From a bacterium (GTDB lineage: Bacteria > Bacteroidota > Bacteroidia > Bacteroidales > Bacteroidaceae), in contig SFQP01000005.1 in assembly GCA_004562975.1 (NCBI GenBank), forward strand, positions 1-32,272: a stretch of 32,272 nt of DNA, written 5' to 3'. Position numbers and translations under genes: made by a program. Below are positions 1 to 7,424 of this stretch, in pieces. The notes below the pieces were generated by a model. The model ran no database searches. It worked only from the letters and a program-made list of their open reading frames with translations, and was not told where the DNA came from. Each line of letters starts with the position of its first letter. Position 1 is the stretch's first letter.

Positions 1-282
1 TCGCCCCACAGACCTCCCCGATTAAGAACATAATCTTTCAGTCTTATACTCCCTTGATTTACTCGCGTCAGTCCGGATAGCTATCGGGCTTTGGTTTGTT
101 TAGCAACCTTACCCCTGATTTTGAGCCTTGTATCAAGTTTCTGTGCGTGGAGCCAGACTTTTGTCCTTAGCTTCCTTCCGATTCTCCTCGCGGTAGACAC
201 CGTTGCCTCGGACTATGCGCTTCCCGCTATCGGGGCGCGCTCGGGACTTTCACCCATTAGATTATGCCCATGTCGGGCGAAC
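1..282 (-). mobile_element. Group IIC intron, 5' part of domain I (truncated by window edge)
   Basis: Read on the minus strand, this stretch matches from memory the domain I layout of group IIC introns such as the Oceanobacillus iheyensis one. It has GCCCGACATGGGC at the 5' end, then GGGTGAAAGTCCCGA, GGTGTCTACCGCGAGG, GGAAGGAAGC, AACAGAAACTT, GAGTAAAT and finally GTTCTTAATCGGGGAGGTCTG-like sequence near base 10. The inferred 5' splice site is at base 282. The first five bases read GTTCG rather than the usual GTGYG. Domains II-VI, and the reverse transcriptase/maturase normally encoded in domain IV, would lie left of the window, so whether the intron is intact cannot be judged. It lies 6 bases after a hairpin terminator, the usual target of class C introns. 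There is no credible protein gene here. Confidence 0.85.
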
Positions 283-286
283 TAGC

Positions 287-324
287 AAAAGGAAGAGAGC
301 CAAGTCCAAGGCTCCCTTCCTTTT
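287..324 (-). terminator. Rho-independent terminator of the TPR regulator; group II intron target
   Basis: A 13-bp stem (289-301 with 310-322, one G-U pair) closes an 8-base loop. On the minus strand it is followed by TTTT and then GCTA directly before the intron. It lies about 50 bases after the stop codon of the TPR regulator gene. On the plus strand it is followed by six T, so it could work in both directions. Confidence 0.85.
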
Positions 325-373
325 TTCAGTCCCGGTTTGCGCCGTCCGTGCGGAGCCAACAGGCGTTGCACCT

Positions 374-2347
374 TCAAGCCATCAGCTCCTTCAGCTTCTC
401 CTCGAGCGAGTCATCCTTGGTAAGATTGAGTTTCTGCCGCAAGCGGTAACGGTAAATGGTGATGGTCCGCGTGGCCACCTGCATCATGGTCGCTATCTGC
501 ATGGGGGTCAGGCCGAGCATGATAAGCATGGCCAGCCGCTTCTCCTTGAAGGTGACGCCCATCCCTTCGCTGTCCAACCGCTCGAAGAAATGCGGATGAA
601 GTGCCGAGAAGCGTTCCTGCAACGGGTTCATATTGTCGGCCGAGAACCAGTCCTCGCTATCTGGCAAAGCCATCAACGGCCGCTCCGTCTCCTGCGGTTG
701 TGATGGCGTTGCCGTGGCTGAAGCCTGCAACTTCTCCAACTCCTGCTGCAGCGACGACCGTGTGGCTTCAGACTTTTCCAGGCGGTCCATCATGGCATTG
801 AGCCTACCCTCCAGCAGCAAACGTTGCAGGCGGTTCATCTTGTTGCGCTGGCGGCTGAAGTACCACCAGACGCTCATGAGCAGGAAGAACAGCAAGATGA
901 TGATGGACCACACCGTTTGGCGCAACTGCAATTTGCTATGTTCCAGCTCCAGGTCCTGCGCCTTCTGATGGGTGCGCATTTTCACGATGTTGTCTGCCAA
1001 CCTGCTCTGCACGTTGTCCTTTTGCGTTTTGGCAATCTTCCGCGCTAAGGCATTGGCGTATTGTGCCACCTTCCTTTGGTCGTTGAGTTCCAGGTAATGG
1101 GAAAGGGCGAAACCGTTGGCGTAGGGTATGTTGATGGTAGAGTCAATCCGGCTGCTGATGGCATACATGCTGTCCAGCATCGTGCTGCATTCGCGATTTC
1201 TGCCCTGTCGTTTCTCATAGCGCGCCAATGCGTAGAACGCGCGTGCCCTGATTTGCGGCGTAGCATGGACCGCCACCTTCTGCAAACGGCGGAACCCCAT
1301 CTCGGCCGAGTCGGGCGCGGCGCAGTCAATAAGCATATTCCCCAACTGGTAATCGCAGTCGGAGCTTCCACTGTTGTAAGGCAACTTCTCGGCTATGTGC
1401 TGCGCCTTTTCGATATAATAAAAAGCCGATTCCCTGCATTGGCGGGCTTGGTAAATGCGCCCTTTGAGCAGCAGCGTATTGACCGCCACCAAGGGACTGT
1501 AATCTTTCTTGCGGAGCAGACTGAGCGCGTCATCCACCGTTTCCTCAGCCTCATCTTCCAAATTCCAGTCAAGGTAAACCTCGGCCAAGTCCGTCATGGC
1601 ACAAATTGTGCCCAGCGTATCGTTCTGTGCCTCCGCGCGACCAATGCAGTCTTCGTAGAGTCCGATGGCCTCGTTCACCTTGCCGGTGCGCACATAGAGA
1701 TTTCCCAGCATGGACTGCACCCACTGCACGCCCGAGGTGTGCTTGCACAACGATGCCTCCTCCAGACACCTGCGGCACAGCTCGATCACCTGTTCCTGAC
1801 GGGTGGGGTCAGGGTAGAAAATGGCTGCGGCATAGGCATAGTCGCGGAACAGCTGTTCGTGGGTCAGCTGCCTGTCGCTCATGTGCAGCACCTGCTCCAT
1901 CTGCCTTTCAGCCTGCCCCATACGTTCGGTGCGCGACAGGGCATAGGCTTCGATGGACAGAAGGTCGCGCCAGCAGAAGCGGCGCAGCAAGTGCGTGGGT
2001 TGACGGTGCAGTTTGCCGAAGGCCGTCACGCATTCTTCGGGCATGGCCGCTGCCTGATAGCAGTTCATCATTTGGAGCATGGCCTCGACCACGGTGGGTT
2101 GCAGATGGCGGCCAACGACGGTGTCGGGGGTATCTGTGGCGAGACACCGGGCATAAAGTTCCACGGCCTGCTGATACTGCCTTTGGGACTGTGCCTGCCG
2201 GGCCTGATGGAACAGCTTTTCGCACTGTTCAACGGTTTTCTTCTGCTGTCCGTTGAGTGCCTCATGCGAATGGGACGTTCCGGATGAACAAGCCTGAAGG
2301 AGTAGGACAAAGAGGGTGGAAAGGAAGAACTGAAAGATGGCTTTCAT
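374..2347 (-). CDS. Membrane-anchored TPR transcriptional regulator with LuxR-like HTH
   Basis: A predicted 657-residue one-component regulator. The N-terminus is a lipoprotein or signal segment with a lipobox-like LLLQAC-S. TPR-like helical repeats follow over roughly residues 30-440. One strong transmembrane helix lies at about 478-497 (WSIIILLFFLLMSVWWYF), then a coiled coil at about 500-540. The C-terminus holds a LuxR-like helix-turn-helix at about 612-642 (LTPMQIATMMQVATRTITIYRYRLRQKL). The layout implies a periplasmic TPR sensor and a cytoplasmic DNA-binding domain. This layout is frequent in Bacteroidetes, but the target genes are not visible here. The start at 2347 is chosen because it gives an export signal; the open frame continues upstream without one. 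A repeat-borne promoter lies about 90 bases upstream and a terminator follows the stop. Confidence 0.8.
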   Translation of the reverse strand: MKAIFQFFLSTLFVLLLQACSSGTSHSHEALNGQQKKTVEQCEKLFHQARQAQSQRQYQQAVELYARCLATDTPDTVVGRHLQPTVVEAMLQMMNCYQAAAMPEECVTAFGKLHRQPTHLLRRFCWRDLLSIEAYALSRTERMGQAERQMEQVLHMSDRQLTHEQLFRDYAYAAAIFYPDPTRQEQVIELCRRCLEEASLCKHTSGVQWVQSMLGNLYVRTGKVNEAIGLYEDCIGRAEAQNDTLGTICAMTDLAEVYLDWNLEDEAEETVDDALSLLRKKDYSPLVAVNTLLLKGRIYQARQCRESAFYYIEKAQHIAEKLPYNSGSSDCDYQLGNMLIDCAAPDSAEMGFRRLQKVAVHATPQIRARAFYALARYEKRQGRNRECSTMLDSMYAISSRIDSTINIPYANGFALSHYLELNDQRKVAQYANALARKIAKTQKDNVQSRLADNIVKMRTHQKAQDLELEHSKLQLRQTVWSIIILLFFLLMSVWWYFSRQRNKMNRLQRLLLEGRLNAMMDRLEKSEATRSSLQQELEKLQASATATPSQPQETERPLMALPDSEDWFSADNMNPLQERFSALHPHFFERLDSEGMGVTFKEKRLAMLIMLGLTPMQIATMMQVATRTITIYRYRLRQKLNLTKDDSLEEKLKELMA

Positions 2348-2437
2348 GTAAAAAAAAGGGGATAAGATGGGCGTGCTGCACTGCGCCAACGTCTTCATAA
2401 TCATAGAAAAACCGAGCATAGACGTACCAGCACCCGG

Positions 2438-2468
2438 CAAAGATAGTGCAAGGCGAGCGCAGAACAAA
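2438..2468 (-). promoter_or_regulatory. Promoter of the TPR regulator (repeat-borne)
   Basis: On the minus strand, TTTG (2468-2465) is separated by exactly 19 bases from TATCTTTG (2445-2438). This fits the Bacteroidetes sigma-ABfr consensus TTTG/TAnnTTTG. The spacer TTCTGCGCTCGCCTTGCAC is nearly identical to those upstream of trpS and psd. The predicted leader is about 85 bases. Confidence 0.75.
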
Positions 2469-2487
2469 AAGAAAAACCTGGTTTCTT
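2438..2487 (-). repeat. Intergenic promoter repeat, copy 1 (left part, cut by IS)
   Basis: This copy of a dispersed repeat contains the promoter above plus the start of an A/T-rich imperfect hairpin (AAGAAACC...TTTTTCTT on the minus strand). The IS at 2488 interrupts the unit. The rest of it, with the GCCGAGCTGCAGCC core, resumes at 4107. Removing the IS and one target duplication leaves an 80-bp period to copy 2. Confidence 0.75.
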
Positions 2488-2559
2488 GGCGCAATCGACA
2501 AACCCTGTGGGGAGAGTGTACGGGGGTTAACCCAAAAACATGTTGCTAAACGGTACATG
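2488..2559 (+). repeat. IS left terminal inverted repeat
   Basis: It begins GGCGCAATCGACAAACCC and ends GGTACATG. It pairs with 4037-4106 over its full length. At about 70 bp it is longer than the terminal repeats usual for ISL3 elements. Confidence 0.88.
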
Positions 2560-2587
2560 ATTGCAGAAAAGTTATTATCCTTGCATC

Positions 2588-2989
2588 ATGAATCGTATCA
2601 GCAATATAAATATGTATGAAGGCCTTGCCTCATATTTCCTTCCTACAGGTGTTTTGGAGTACTTTGAAGTGACTGATTTCGCTGAGGTTCCGACACTGGA
2701 CACCGAAGTATTGTACACAACCGAGCTTCACATCTATCTTGATGAACGTGACAATCGCACCGCTGACATGAGCGGTTCAGTAAGTGACGGTTTCGGCGAA
2801 GAGTCATGCCTTCTGGATTTTCCCACACGTGACAAGAAAACAGTCCTCCATGTCCGCAGGCGTCGGTGGACAATGCCAGACGGTACAACCAAGGCGGTGG
2901 CTCTCGACAAGAAGATACAGTTGAAGCATTCTGGCACGCGATACTCTAAAGACTTCGCGCTTTTTTTAAAGAAAGCGGATGGACAATGA
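2588..2989 (+). CDS. ISAon1-type transposase N-terminal region protein (orfA)
   Basis: A 133-residue protein encoded by the first frame of the IS. In this IS group the short first ORF carries the N-terminal part of the transposase, presumably the DNA-end recognition module, separated from the catalytic part. The protein is rich in charged residues, with an RRRRW stretch near residue 90 and a basic C-terminal tail. The ATG at 2588 is preferred over an upstream TTG at 2561 that lies next to the inverted repeat. The stop codon overlaps the start of orfB by 11 bases, so the two are probably translated together. The family name is recalled from similar Bacteroides elements; the residues do not show a recognisable fold on their own. 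Confidence 0.7.
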   Translation: MNRISNINMYEGLASYFLPTGVLEYFEVTDFAEVPTLDTEVLYTTELHIYLDERDNRTADMSGSVSDGFGEESCLLDFPTRDKKTVLHVRRRRWTMPDGTTKAVALDKKIQLKHSGTRYSKDFALFLKKADGQ

Positions 2990-4067
2990 GACGATAACCG
3001 CCCGTCAGATAGGCTATACATACATGATCAACAGTGCCACGTTCGCGAAGAGATACAAAGACACACTGAGTGACTTCGGGACGTGGGGACAGAAGGGGCA
3101 TGCCTCCGAATGGATTCTGCTTCCGCAAAACATAGGCAAGGAGCATGGCATAGACGAAACATCCCTCCAAGGCGAGTTGTACACCATTCTCCACAACAAG
3201 GAAGCCCGTGGTCGCAAGGGAGCAATCATTGCGATTGTCAAGGGAACAAACCCTGCAGATGTGCTGAGAGTGCTCATGCAGCTTCCTGAGGATAAGCGGG
3301 AAATGGTTGAGAACATCACGATGGACCTCTCCGACTGCATGCGTGCCATAGCAAGAGAAGCATTTCCTAAAGCCACAGTTATCCGTGATTGCTTCCATGT
3401 CGTCAGGCGAGGCGGCGAAGGATGCGAGGAGATACGCCTGCGCCTGAAACGAGAAGCAATAAAGGAACTGAACAAGAAGAAGGCTGAGTTTCGCAAATAT
3501 CTCGAAGGGCTGGCTGCGCAGAGAAAATCATATCGAAACAGGATGAAGGCAAAGCATGGAAAGAATTGGAAGAAAACCAAGCGTGGCAGGAAGCCAAAGA
3601 GACTGAACACGCGTTTTGAACCACCTAAGCTTAACAATGGAGAGACGCTCGTAGAGGCATTCACCCGGTGTCGCAAGCAATTGGCCATGAGTCGGGAGAA
3701 ATGGAGTGCAACGCAAGAGAAGCGAGCGAAGATTCTCTTTGAACTATATCCAAAGCTTGAAGAGGCATATAACCTGGTCAATTCCCTCAGAACCATATTC
3801 CGCAACAAGAAACTCACTAAGGAAACCGCAAAGGAGAAGTTTGAAGAATGGTATGAGAAAGTTTCTGCATGCACCCTACGTGAAATCAAGTCCGTACGCG
3901 ATACTATCAGGTTCTATGAGGATGAGATATTGAACTACTTTAATGGGCGAAAGACAAACGCATCAGCTGAGTCGCTCAACTCAAAGGTCAAATGCTTCCG
4001 GGCACAGGTAAAAGGAGTTAGAGACATCCCTTTCTTCATGTACCGTTTAGCAACAGTTTTGGGTTAG
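2979..4067 (+). CDS. ISL3-like DDE transposase (orfB)
   Basis: The 362-residue catalytic part of the transposase, which cuts and joins the IS ends. Likely catalytic acidic residues are D59 in GIDETSL, the D in ITMDLSD (about 116) and the E in ASAESLNSKVK (about 331). The RDCFHVVRR stretch after the second acid is typical of ISL3 (DRFHVVR in relatives). A large basic insert (residues about 150-215, with KKTKRGRKPKR) precedes the final acid. The gene starts inside the end of orfA, in the frame reached by a +1 (or -2) shift. The last nine residues (MYRLATVLG) and the stop are encoded by the right inverted repeat. No frameshift or internal stop is seen. Confidence 0.85.
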   Translation: MDNETITARQIGYTYMINSATFAKRYKDTLSDFGTWGQKGHASEWILLPQNIGKEHGIDETSLQGELYTILHNKEARGRKGAIIAIVKGTNPADVLRVLMQLPEDKREMVENITMDLSDCMRAIAREAFPKATVIRDCFHVVRRGGEGCEEIRLRLKREAIKELNKKKAEFRKYLEGLAAQRKSYRNRMKAKHGKNWKKTKRGRKPKRLNTRFEPPKLNNGETLVEAFTRCRKQLAMSREKWSATQEKRAKILFELYPKLEEAYNLVNSLRTIFRNKKLTKETAKEKFEEWYEKVSACTLREIKSVRDTIRFYEDEILNYFNGRKTNASAESLNSKVKCFRAQVKGVRDIPFFMYRLATVLG

Positions 4068-4106
4068 CCTCCGTACACTCTCCCCACAGGGTTTGTCGAT
4101 TGCGCC
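4037..4106 (+). repeat. IS right terminal inverted repeat
   Basis: The reverse complement of the left end, with two substitutions and a 2-base indel. It also encodes the C-terminus and stop codon of orfB. Confidence 0.88.
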
Positions 4107-4205
4107 GTTTTCTTTTGTTATGCCGAGCTGCAGCCTGTTTTACGTAAAAATAGTGCAAGGCGAGCGCAGGACAAGAGGAAAGCCTTGGTTTTCTTTTTAT
4201 AGTGT
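4107..4205 (-). repeat. Intergenic promoter repeat: rest of copy 1 plus copy 2
   Basis: After the IS comes the remainder of copy 1 (GCCGAGCTGCAGCC at about 4122), then a second unit with AGTGCAAGGCGAGCGCAGGAC at 4152. On the minus strand the second unit reads CTTG, then a 19-base spacer TCCTGCGCTCGCCTTGCAC, then TATTTTTA, so its -7 box is degraded. No gene lies in 4107-4338 apart from this repeat and the murF upstream region. Confidence 0.7.
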
Positions 4206-4301
4206 CCCTGTTGTTGTCCAAAACACAAGACTGCCCTAAGGGATTTGCGATAAGATGACGTTTATCGCCTACCGAAACAAGCCCCATAAAGCAGAAATCA
4301 G

Positions 4302-4309
4302 TACTTTTG
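4302..4309 (+). promoter_or_regulatory. Possible -7 box for murF
   Basis: TACTTTTG fits TAnnTTTG and lies 29 bases before the murF ATG. No TTTG is seen 19 bases upstream, so this is a half-match only. Confidence 0.35.
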
Positions 4310-4338
4310 TCCGCCCTTTCGGCTTAATACAGTACATT

Positions 4339-5634
4339 ATGGTCACAACAGAACAGCTCTACAGCCTTTTCAAGCAACATAGCGTGTGTACCACCGACAC
4401 GCGCGACTGCCCTCCCGGCTCCATCTTCTTCGCCTTGCGCGGCACGACGTTCAACGGCAACGACTTTGCCCTGAAAGCACTCGAGGCAGGATGCGCCTAC
4501 GCCGTGGTCGACGACCCTTCCCTGCCAACTGACGAACGGCTGCTACAGGTGCCCGACGTGCTGCTGGCTCTCCAGCAACTGGCGGCTTACCACCGCAAAA
4601 TGTGGGGCGGGCCGGTGGTGCAGATTACGGGGACTAACGGCAAGACGACCACAAAGGAACTGACCGCCGCCGTGCTGCAACGCAAGTTCAACGTACTCTT
4701 CACCCAAGGGAATTTCAACAACCATATCGGCGTGCCCAAGACGCTGCTGCGACTGACGCGGGAGCATCAGATTGCCGTCATCGAAACGGGGGCGAACCAC
4801 CCCGGCGAGATTGCCACGCTGAGCCACATCGTCCAGCCCGACTGCGGACTGATTACCAACGTGGGGTCCGCTCATCTCGAAGGGTTCGGCTCGTTTGAAG
4901 GGGTGCTCCACACGAAAGGAGAACTCTACGAGCAACTGCGCAGCCAAGCCAAGGGCTTTGTCTTTCTCCATGCAGACAACGAGCACCTGACTTCCATCGT
5001 TGGCACGCTGCCCACAGTGACTTATGGCGCACCGGGCCAGGGCTACGATGTCGAGGGAGAAGTACTGCAAGCCGCTCCTTTCCTGACGTTCCGCTTCCGC
5101 GTGCGGGGCGGTGCGTGGCAAACAGTGCGTACGCAGCTCATCGGCGACTACAACCTGCCGAACGCTTTGGCGGCCGTGGCAGTGGGCACACACTGGGGTG
5201 TTTCGCCCGAAGATGCCGCACAGGCTCTGGCGGACTACCGACCCACCAACAACCGCAGCCAATGGCTCCGCACAGAAAGGAACGAGCTGATTGTTGATGC
5301 CTACAACGCCAACCCTACAAGTATGCGCGCGGCTCTGCAAAACTTTGCCGCCATTGACCATCCCCACAAGCTGCTCATCCTCGGCGAGATGCGGGAACTG
5401 GGCGATGCGTCACAGGAGGAACACAAACTGATTGCCGAACTGGCGCGAAAAACACAGCCTGAAGAAGTTTGGTTCGTGGGGCGTGAATTCAAACCTTTTG
5501 CCGATGGTTCGCGCTGGTTTCCCGATGTCGAAGCGGTGAAGGAAGCCTTGCAAGAAAAGCCCCTCAAAGACCGGCTGGTACTGGTCAAGGGCTCCAACGG
5601 CACACGCCTGTACCAGTTGCCTGAGTTCCTTTAA
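4339..5634 (+). CDS. murF: UDP-N-acetylmuramoyl-tripeptide--D-alanyl-D-alanine ligase
   Basis: A 431-residue cytoplasmic Mur ligase. It uses ATP to add the D-Ala-D-Ala dipeptide to UDP-MurNAc-tripeptide, the last cytoplasmic step of peptidoglycan precursor assembly. The ATP-binding loop GTNGKTT is at residues 98-104. The central-domain motif ETGANHPGEI and the C-terminal-domain motif DAYNANPTSM are both present. Length and domain order (N-terminal Mur domain, central ATPase, C-terminal ligase domain) are normal. The frame is open upstream to 4255, but the ATG at 4339 matches the usual MurF N-terminus and lies just after a possible -7 box. Its substrate partner Ddl is encoded about 4 kb downstream on the same strand. 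A hairpin and the trpS promoter follow directly. Confidence 0.95.
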   Translation: MVTTEQLYSLFKQHSVCTTDTRDCPPGSIFFALRGTTFNGNDFALKALEAGCAYAVVDDPSLPTDERLLQVPDVLLALQQLAAYHRKMWGGPVVQITGTNGKTTTKELTAAVLQRKFNVLFTQGNFNNHIGVPKTLLRLTREHQIAVIETGANHPGEIATLSHIVQPDCGLITNVGSAHLEGFGSFEGVLHTKGELYEQLRSQAKGFVFLHADNEHLTSIVGTLPTVTYGAPGQGYDVEGEVLQAAPFLTFRFRVRGGAWQTVRTQLIGDYNLPNALAAVAVGTHWGVSPEDAAQALADYRPTNNRSQWLRTERNELIVDAYNANPTSMRAALQNFAAIDHPHKLLILGEMRELGDASQEEHKLIAELARKTQPEEVWFVGREFKPFADGSRWFPDVEAVKEALQEKPLKDRLVLVKGSNGTRLYQLPEFL

Positions 5635-5645
5635 GCGGCAGAAAT

Positions 5646-5667
5646 GAGGAAATCCGAGGCTTTCCTC
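5646..5667 (+). terminator. Hairpin after murF, abutting the trpS promoter
   Basis: GAGGAAA (5646-5652) pairs with TTTCCTC (5661-5667) across an 8-base loop, followed by TTGTT. It probably helps end murF transcripts. The same hairpin-then-promoter order appears in the other copies of the repeat family. Confidence 0.5.
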
Positions 5668-5697
5668 TTGTTCTGCACTCGCCTTGCACTAACTTTG
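5667..5697 (+). promoter_or_regulatory. trpS promoter (repeat-borne)
   Basis: CTTG (5667-5670), a 19-base spacer TTCTGCACTCGCCTTGCAC, then TAACTTTG (5690-5697). The spacer differs by one base from that of the TPR regulator promoter. A start site near 5704 would give a leader of about 22 bases. Confidence 0.75.
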
Positions 5698-5725
5698 CAT
5701 ACAAAATCAAACGCCTATATATAAT

Positions 5726-6817
5726 ATGTCCAAAGAAACTGTCATTCTCACCGGCGACCGCCCCACCGGCCGCCTGCACATAGGTCACTACGTCGGTTCG
5801 CTCAAACGAAGGGTGGAACTACAAAACGAAGGTGATTTCAAGAAAATGTTCGTCTTCATTGCCGACGCACAAGCGTTGACGGACAATATAGACAACCCGG
5901 AAAAGGTGCGCCAAAACGTCATCGAAGTGGCTCTTGACTACCTTGCCGCCGGACTCGACCCGGAGAAGGTTACCATCTTCATCCAAAGCCAAATCCCCGA
6001 ACTCTGCGAACTCTCGTTCTACTTCATGGACTTGGTCACGGTGAGCCGGCTGCAACGTAACCCGACCGTAAAAACGGAAATCGGGATGCGCGGCTTCGAA
6101 TCGAGCATTCCCGTGGGCTTCTTCACCTACCCCATCAGCCAAGCAGCCGACATCGCGGCCTTCCGCGCCACGACGGTGCCTGCAGGTGAGGACCAGAAAC
6201 CGATGATTGAACAGGCCACCGAAATCGTACGCCGCTTCAATTATATCTACGGCGACACGCTGGTAGAACCCAACATCCTGCTGCCGCAAAACGCCGTGTG
6301 CTGCCGCCTCCCGGGTACTGACGGTAAAGCCAAGATGTCGAAGAGTCTGGGAAACTGCATCTACCTGGCCGAAACGGCAGCCGAGGTGAAAAAGAAAGTA
6401 ATGTCGATGTACACTGACCCGGAGCACATCCACGTGGAAGACCCCGGACACCTGGAGGGCAACACGGTATTCACGTATCTCGATGCCTTCTGCCGCCCCG
6501 AACACTTCGCGGCCTATTGGCCCGACTACCAGAACCTGGACGAAGTGAAGGAGCACTACCAGCGCGGCGGACTGGGCGACATGAAGGTGAAGAAGTTCCT
6601 CAACAATATCCTCCAGGAAGAACTGGAACCCATCCGCCAACGCCGCGCGGAATTTGAGAAGGACATTCCCGGCGTGTACGATATGCTGCGCAAAGGTTGC
6701 GAAGAAGCCCGGGCGGTAGCGGCTGAGACATTGGCCGACGTGCGCCGCGCCATGAAAATTAACTATTTCGACGACAGGGAACTCATCGCAGAACAGGCCA
6801 AACGCTTTGCCAAATAA
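5726..6817 (+). CDS. trpS: Tryptophanyl-tRNA synthetase
   Basis: A 363-residue class I aminoacyl-tRNA synthetase that charges tRNA-Trp. The HIGH signature is at residues 18-21 (LHIGHYVG) and the KMSKS loop at 203-207. The intervening Rossmann fold carries [11 protein letters not shown], typical of the bacterial TrpRS ATP/Trp site. Length is slightly above the usual 330-350 residues. The ATG at 5726 lies just after a strong repeat-borne promoter. No terminator hairpin is evident downstream before the rpmH promoter. Confidence 0.95.
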   Translation: MSKETVILTGDRPTGRLHIGHYVGSLKRRVELQNEGDFKKMFVFIADAQALTDNIDNPEKVRQNVIEVALDYLAAGLDPEKVTIFIQSQIPELCELSFYFMDLVTVSRLQRNPTVKTEIGMRGFESSIPVGFFTYPISQAADIAAFRATTVPAGEDQKPMIEQATEIVRRFNYIYGDTLVEPNILLPQNAVCCRLPGTDGKAKMSKSLGNCIYLAETAAEVKKKVMSMYTDPEHIHVEDPGHLEGNTVFTYLDAFCRPEHFAAYWPDYQNLDEVKEHYQRGGLGDMKVKKFLNNILQEELEPIRQRRAEFEKDIPGVYDMLRKGCEEARAVAAETLADVRRAMKINYFDDRELIAEQAKRFAK

Positions 6818-6866
6818 AAAAACATAGGGTAACTAAGGTAACGCAAAGTAATATTTTCTTCAAAAC

Positions 6867-6898
6867 CTTTTCACAAATGAAAAGTTTACCTAACTTTG
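6867..6898 (+). promoter_or_regulatory. rpmH promoter
   Basis: TAACTTTG (6891-6898) matches the -7 consensus, with TTTT 19 bases upstream as a weak -33 element. The resulting leader before rpmH is about 140 bases. The leader contains a GCCC...GGGC pairing near 6951-6981 and no other gene. Confidence 0.6.
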
Positions 6899-7043
6899 CA
6901 CCCCGAAAATGTGGAGGCTTTCGTCTGGATTACAGATAACTGACCATGCAATGCCCACCCCACCCTTGACCGGGACGGGCAACAGGAAGTAAGCCTTCTG
7001 CACCACCCGAACAGAAATAAAAACAAAAACAGCATAAACAAAA

Positions 7044-7202
7044 ATGAAAAGAACATTCCAACCCCACAACCGCAAAAGAAACAACAAACATGGATTCCGT
7101 CAGCGTATGCAGACGGCCAATGGACGTCGTGTACTGGCAGCCCGCCGCGCTAAAGGACGCAAGAAGCTGACCGTTTCTGACGAAGTACACGGCAAGAAAT
7201 AA
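7044..7202 (+). CDS. rpmH: 50S ribosomal protein bL34
   Basis: A 52-residue, very basic protein of the large ribosomal subunit. It begins [19 protein letters not shown] and continues with [25 protein letters not shown], the hallmark bL34 sequence. The C-terminal extension DEVHGKK after the core is seen in Bacteroidetes. It is a single-gene unit with its own promoter and a hairpin 38 bases after the stop. In many bacteria rpmH sits by the replication origin with rnpA and dnaA; none of those genes is present here. Confidence 0.97.
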   Translation: MKRTFQPHNRKRNNKHGFRQRMQTANGRRVLAARRAKGRKKLTVSDEVHGKK

Positions 7203-7239
7203 TTCAGAGCCTGCGTAATCCACATATACCTCAAAGGCT

Positions 7240-7278
7240 TACGAGCGATGCTTATCCCGGCGGATTGCATCGCTCGTA
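7240..7278 (+). terminator. rpmH terminator hairpin
   Basis: A perfect 12-bp stem TACGAGCGATGC (7240-7251) with GCATCGCTCGTA (7267-7278) and a 15-base loop, followed by TTGTATATAT. The T-run is weak, but the stem is strong and well placed. Confidence 0.75.
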
Positions 7279-7378
7279 TTGTATATATACAAGACCGGAC
7301 AACCTGAACACAACTAAGGCATACCCCCCATTTGCTTAAAAAATGCCTTAATAATTATACGGCTCGTCATTTACTTTG

Positions 7379-7386
7379 TACTTTTG
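7379..7386 (+). promoter_or_regulatory. Possible -7 box for the PASTA gene
   Basis: TACTTTTG fits TAnnTTTG, 38 bases before the ATG at 7425. No clear TTTG is found at the usual distance. Confidence 0.4.
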
Positions 7387-7424
7387 TCGCGCATTACTAT
7401 CATCCATTCCACACTACAAACAAC

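Larger units (their letters stand above)
2488..4106 (+). mobile_element. ISL3/ISAon1-type insertion sequence, complete, 1619 bp
   Basis: The element is bounded by long terminal inverted repeats (2488-2559 and 4037-4106), about 70 bp, that differ by two substitutions and a 2-base indel. The flanking 8-mers GGTTTCTT (2480-2487) and GTTTTCTT (4107-4114) match at 7 of 8 bases, which suits the 8-bp target duplication of the ISL3 family. Inside are two overlapping plus-strand frames, a short N-terminal ORF and a DDE transposase. Both look intact, so the copy could be active. It sits 20 bp beyond the -33 box of the TPR regulator promoter and leaves that promoter in place. Confidence 0.88.

Noticed and set aside
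91..285. Small open frames in the first 300 bases
   Set aside because: The region is intron RNA structure on the other strand; the frames have no protein similarity.
1061..2287. Long open frame on the plus strand opposite the TPR regulator
   Set aside because: It mirrors the real gene, shows no domain or start signal, and the minus-strand gene has clear motifs.
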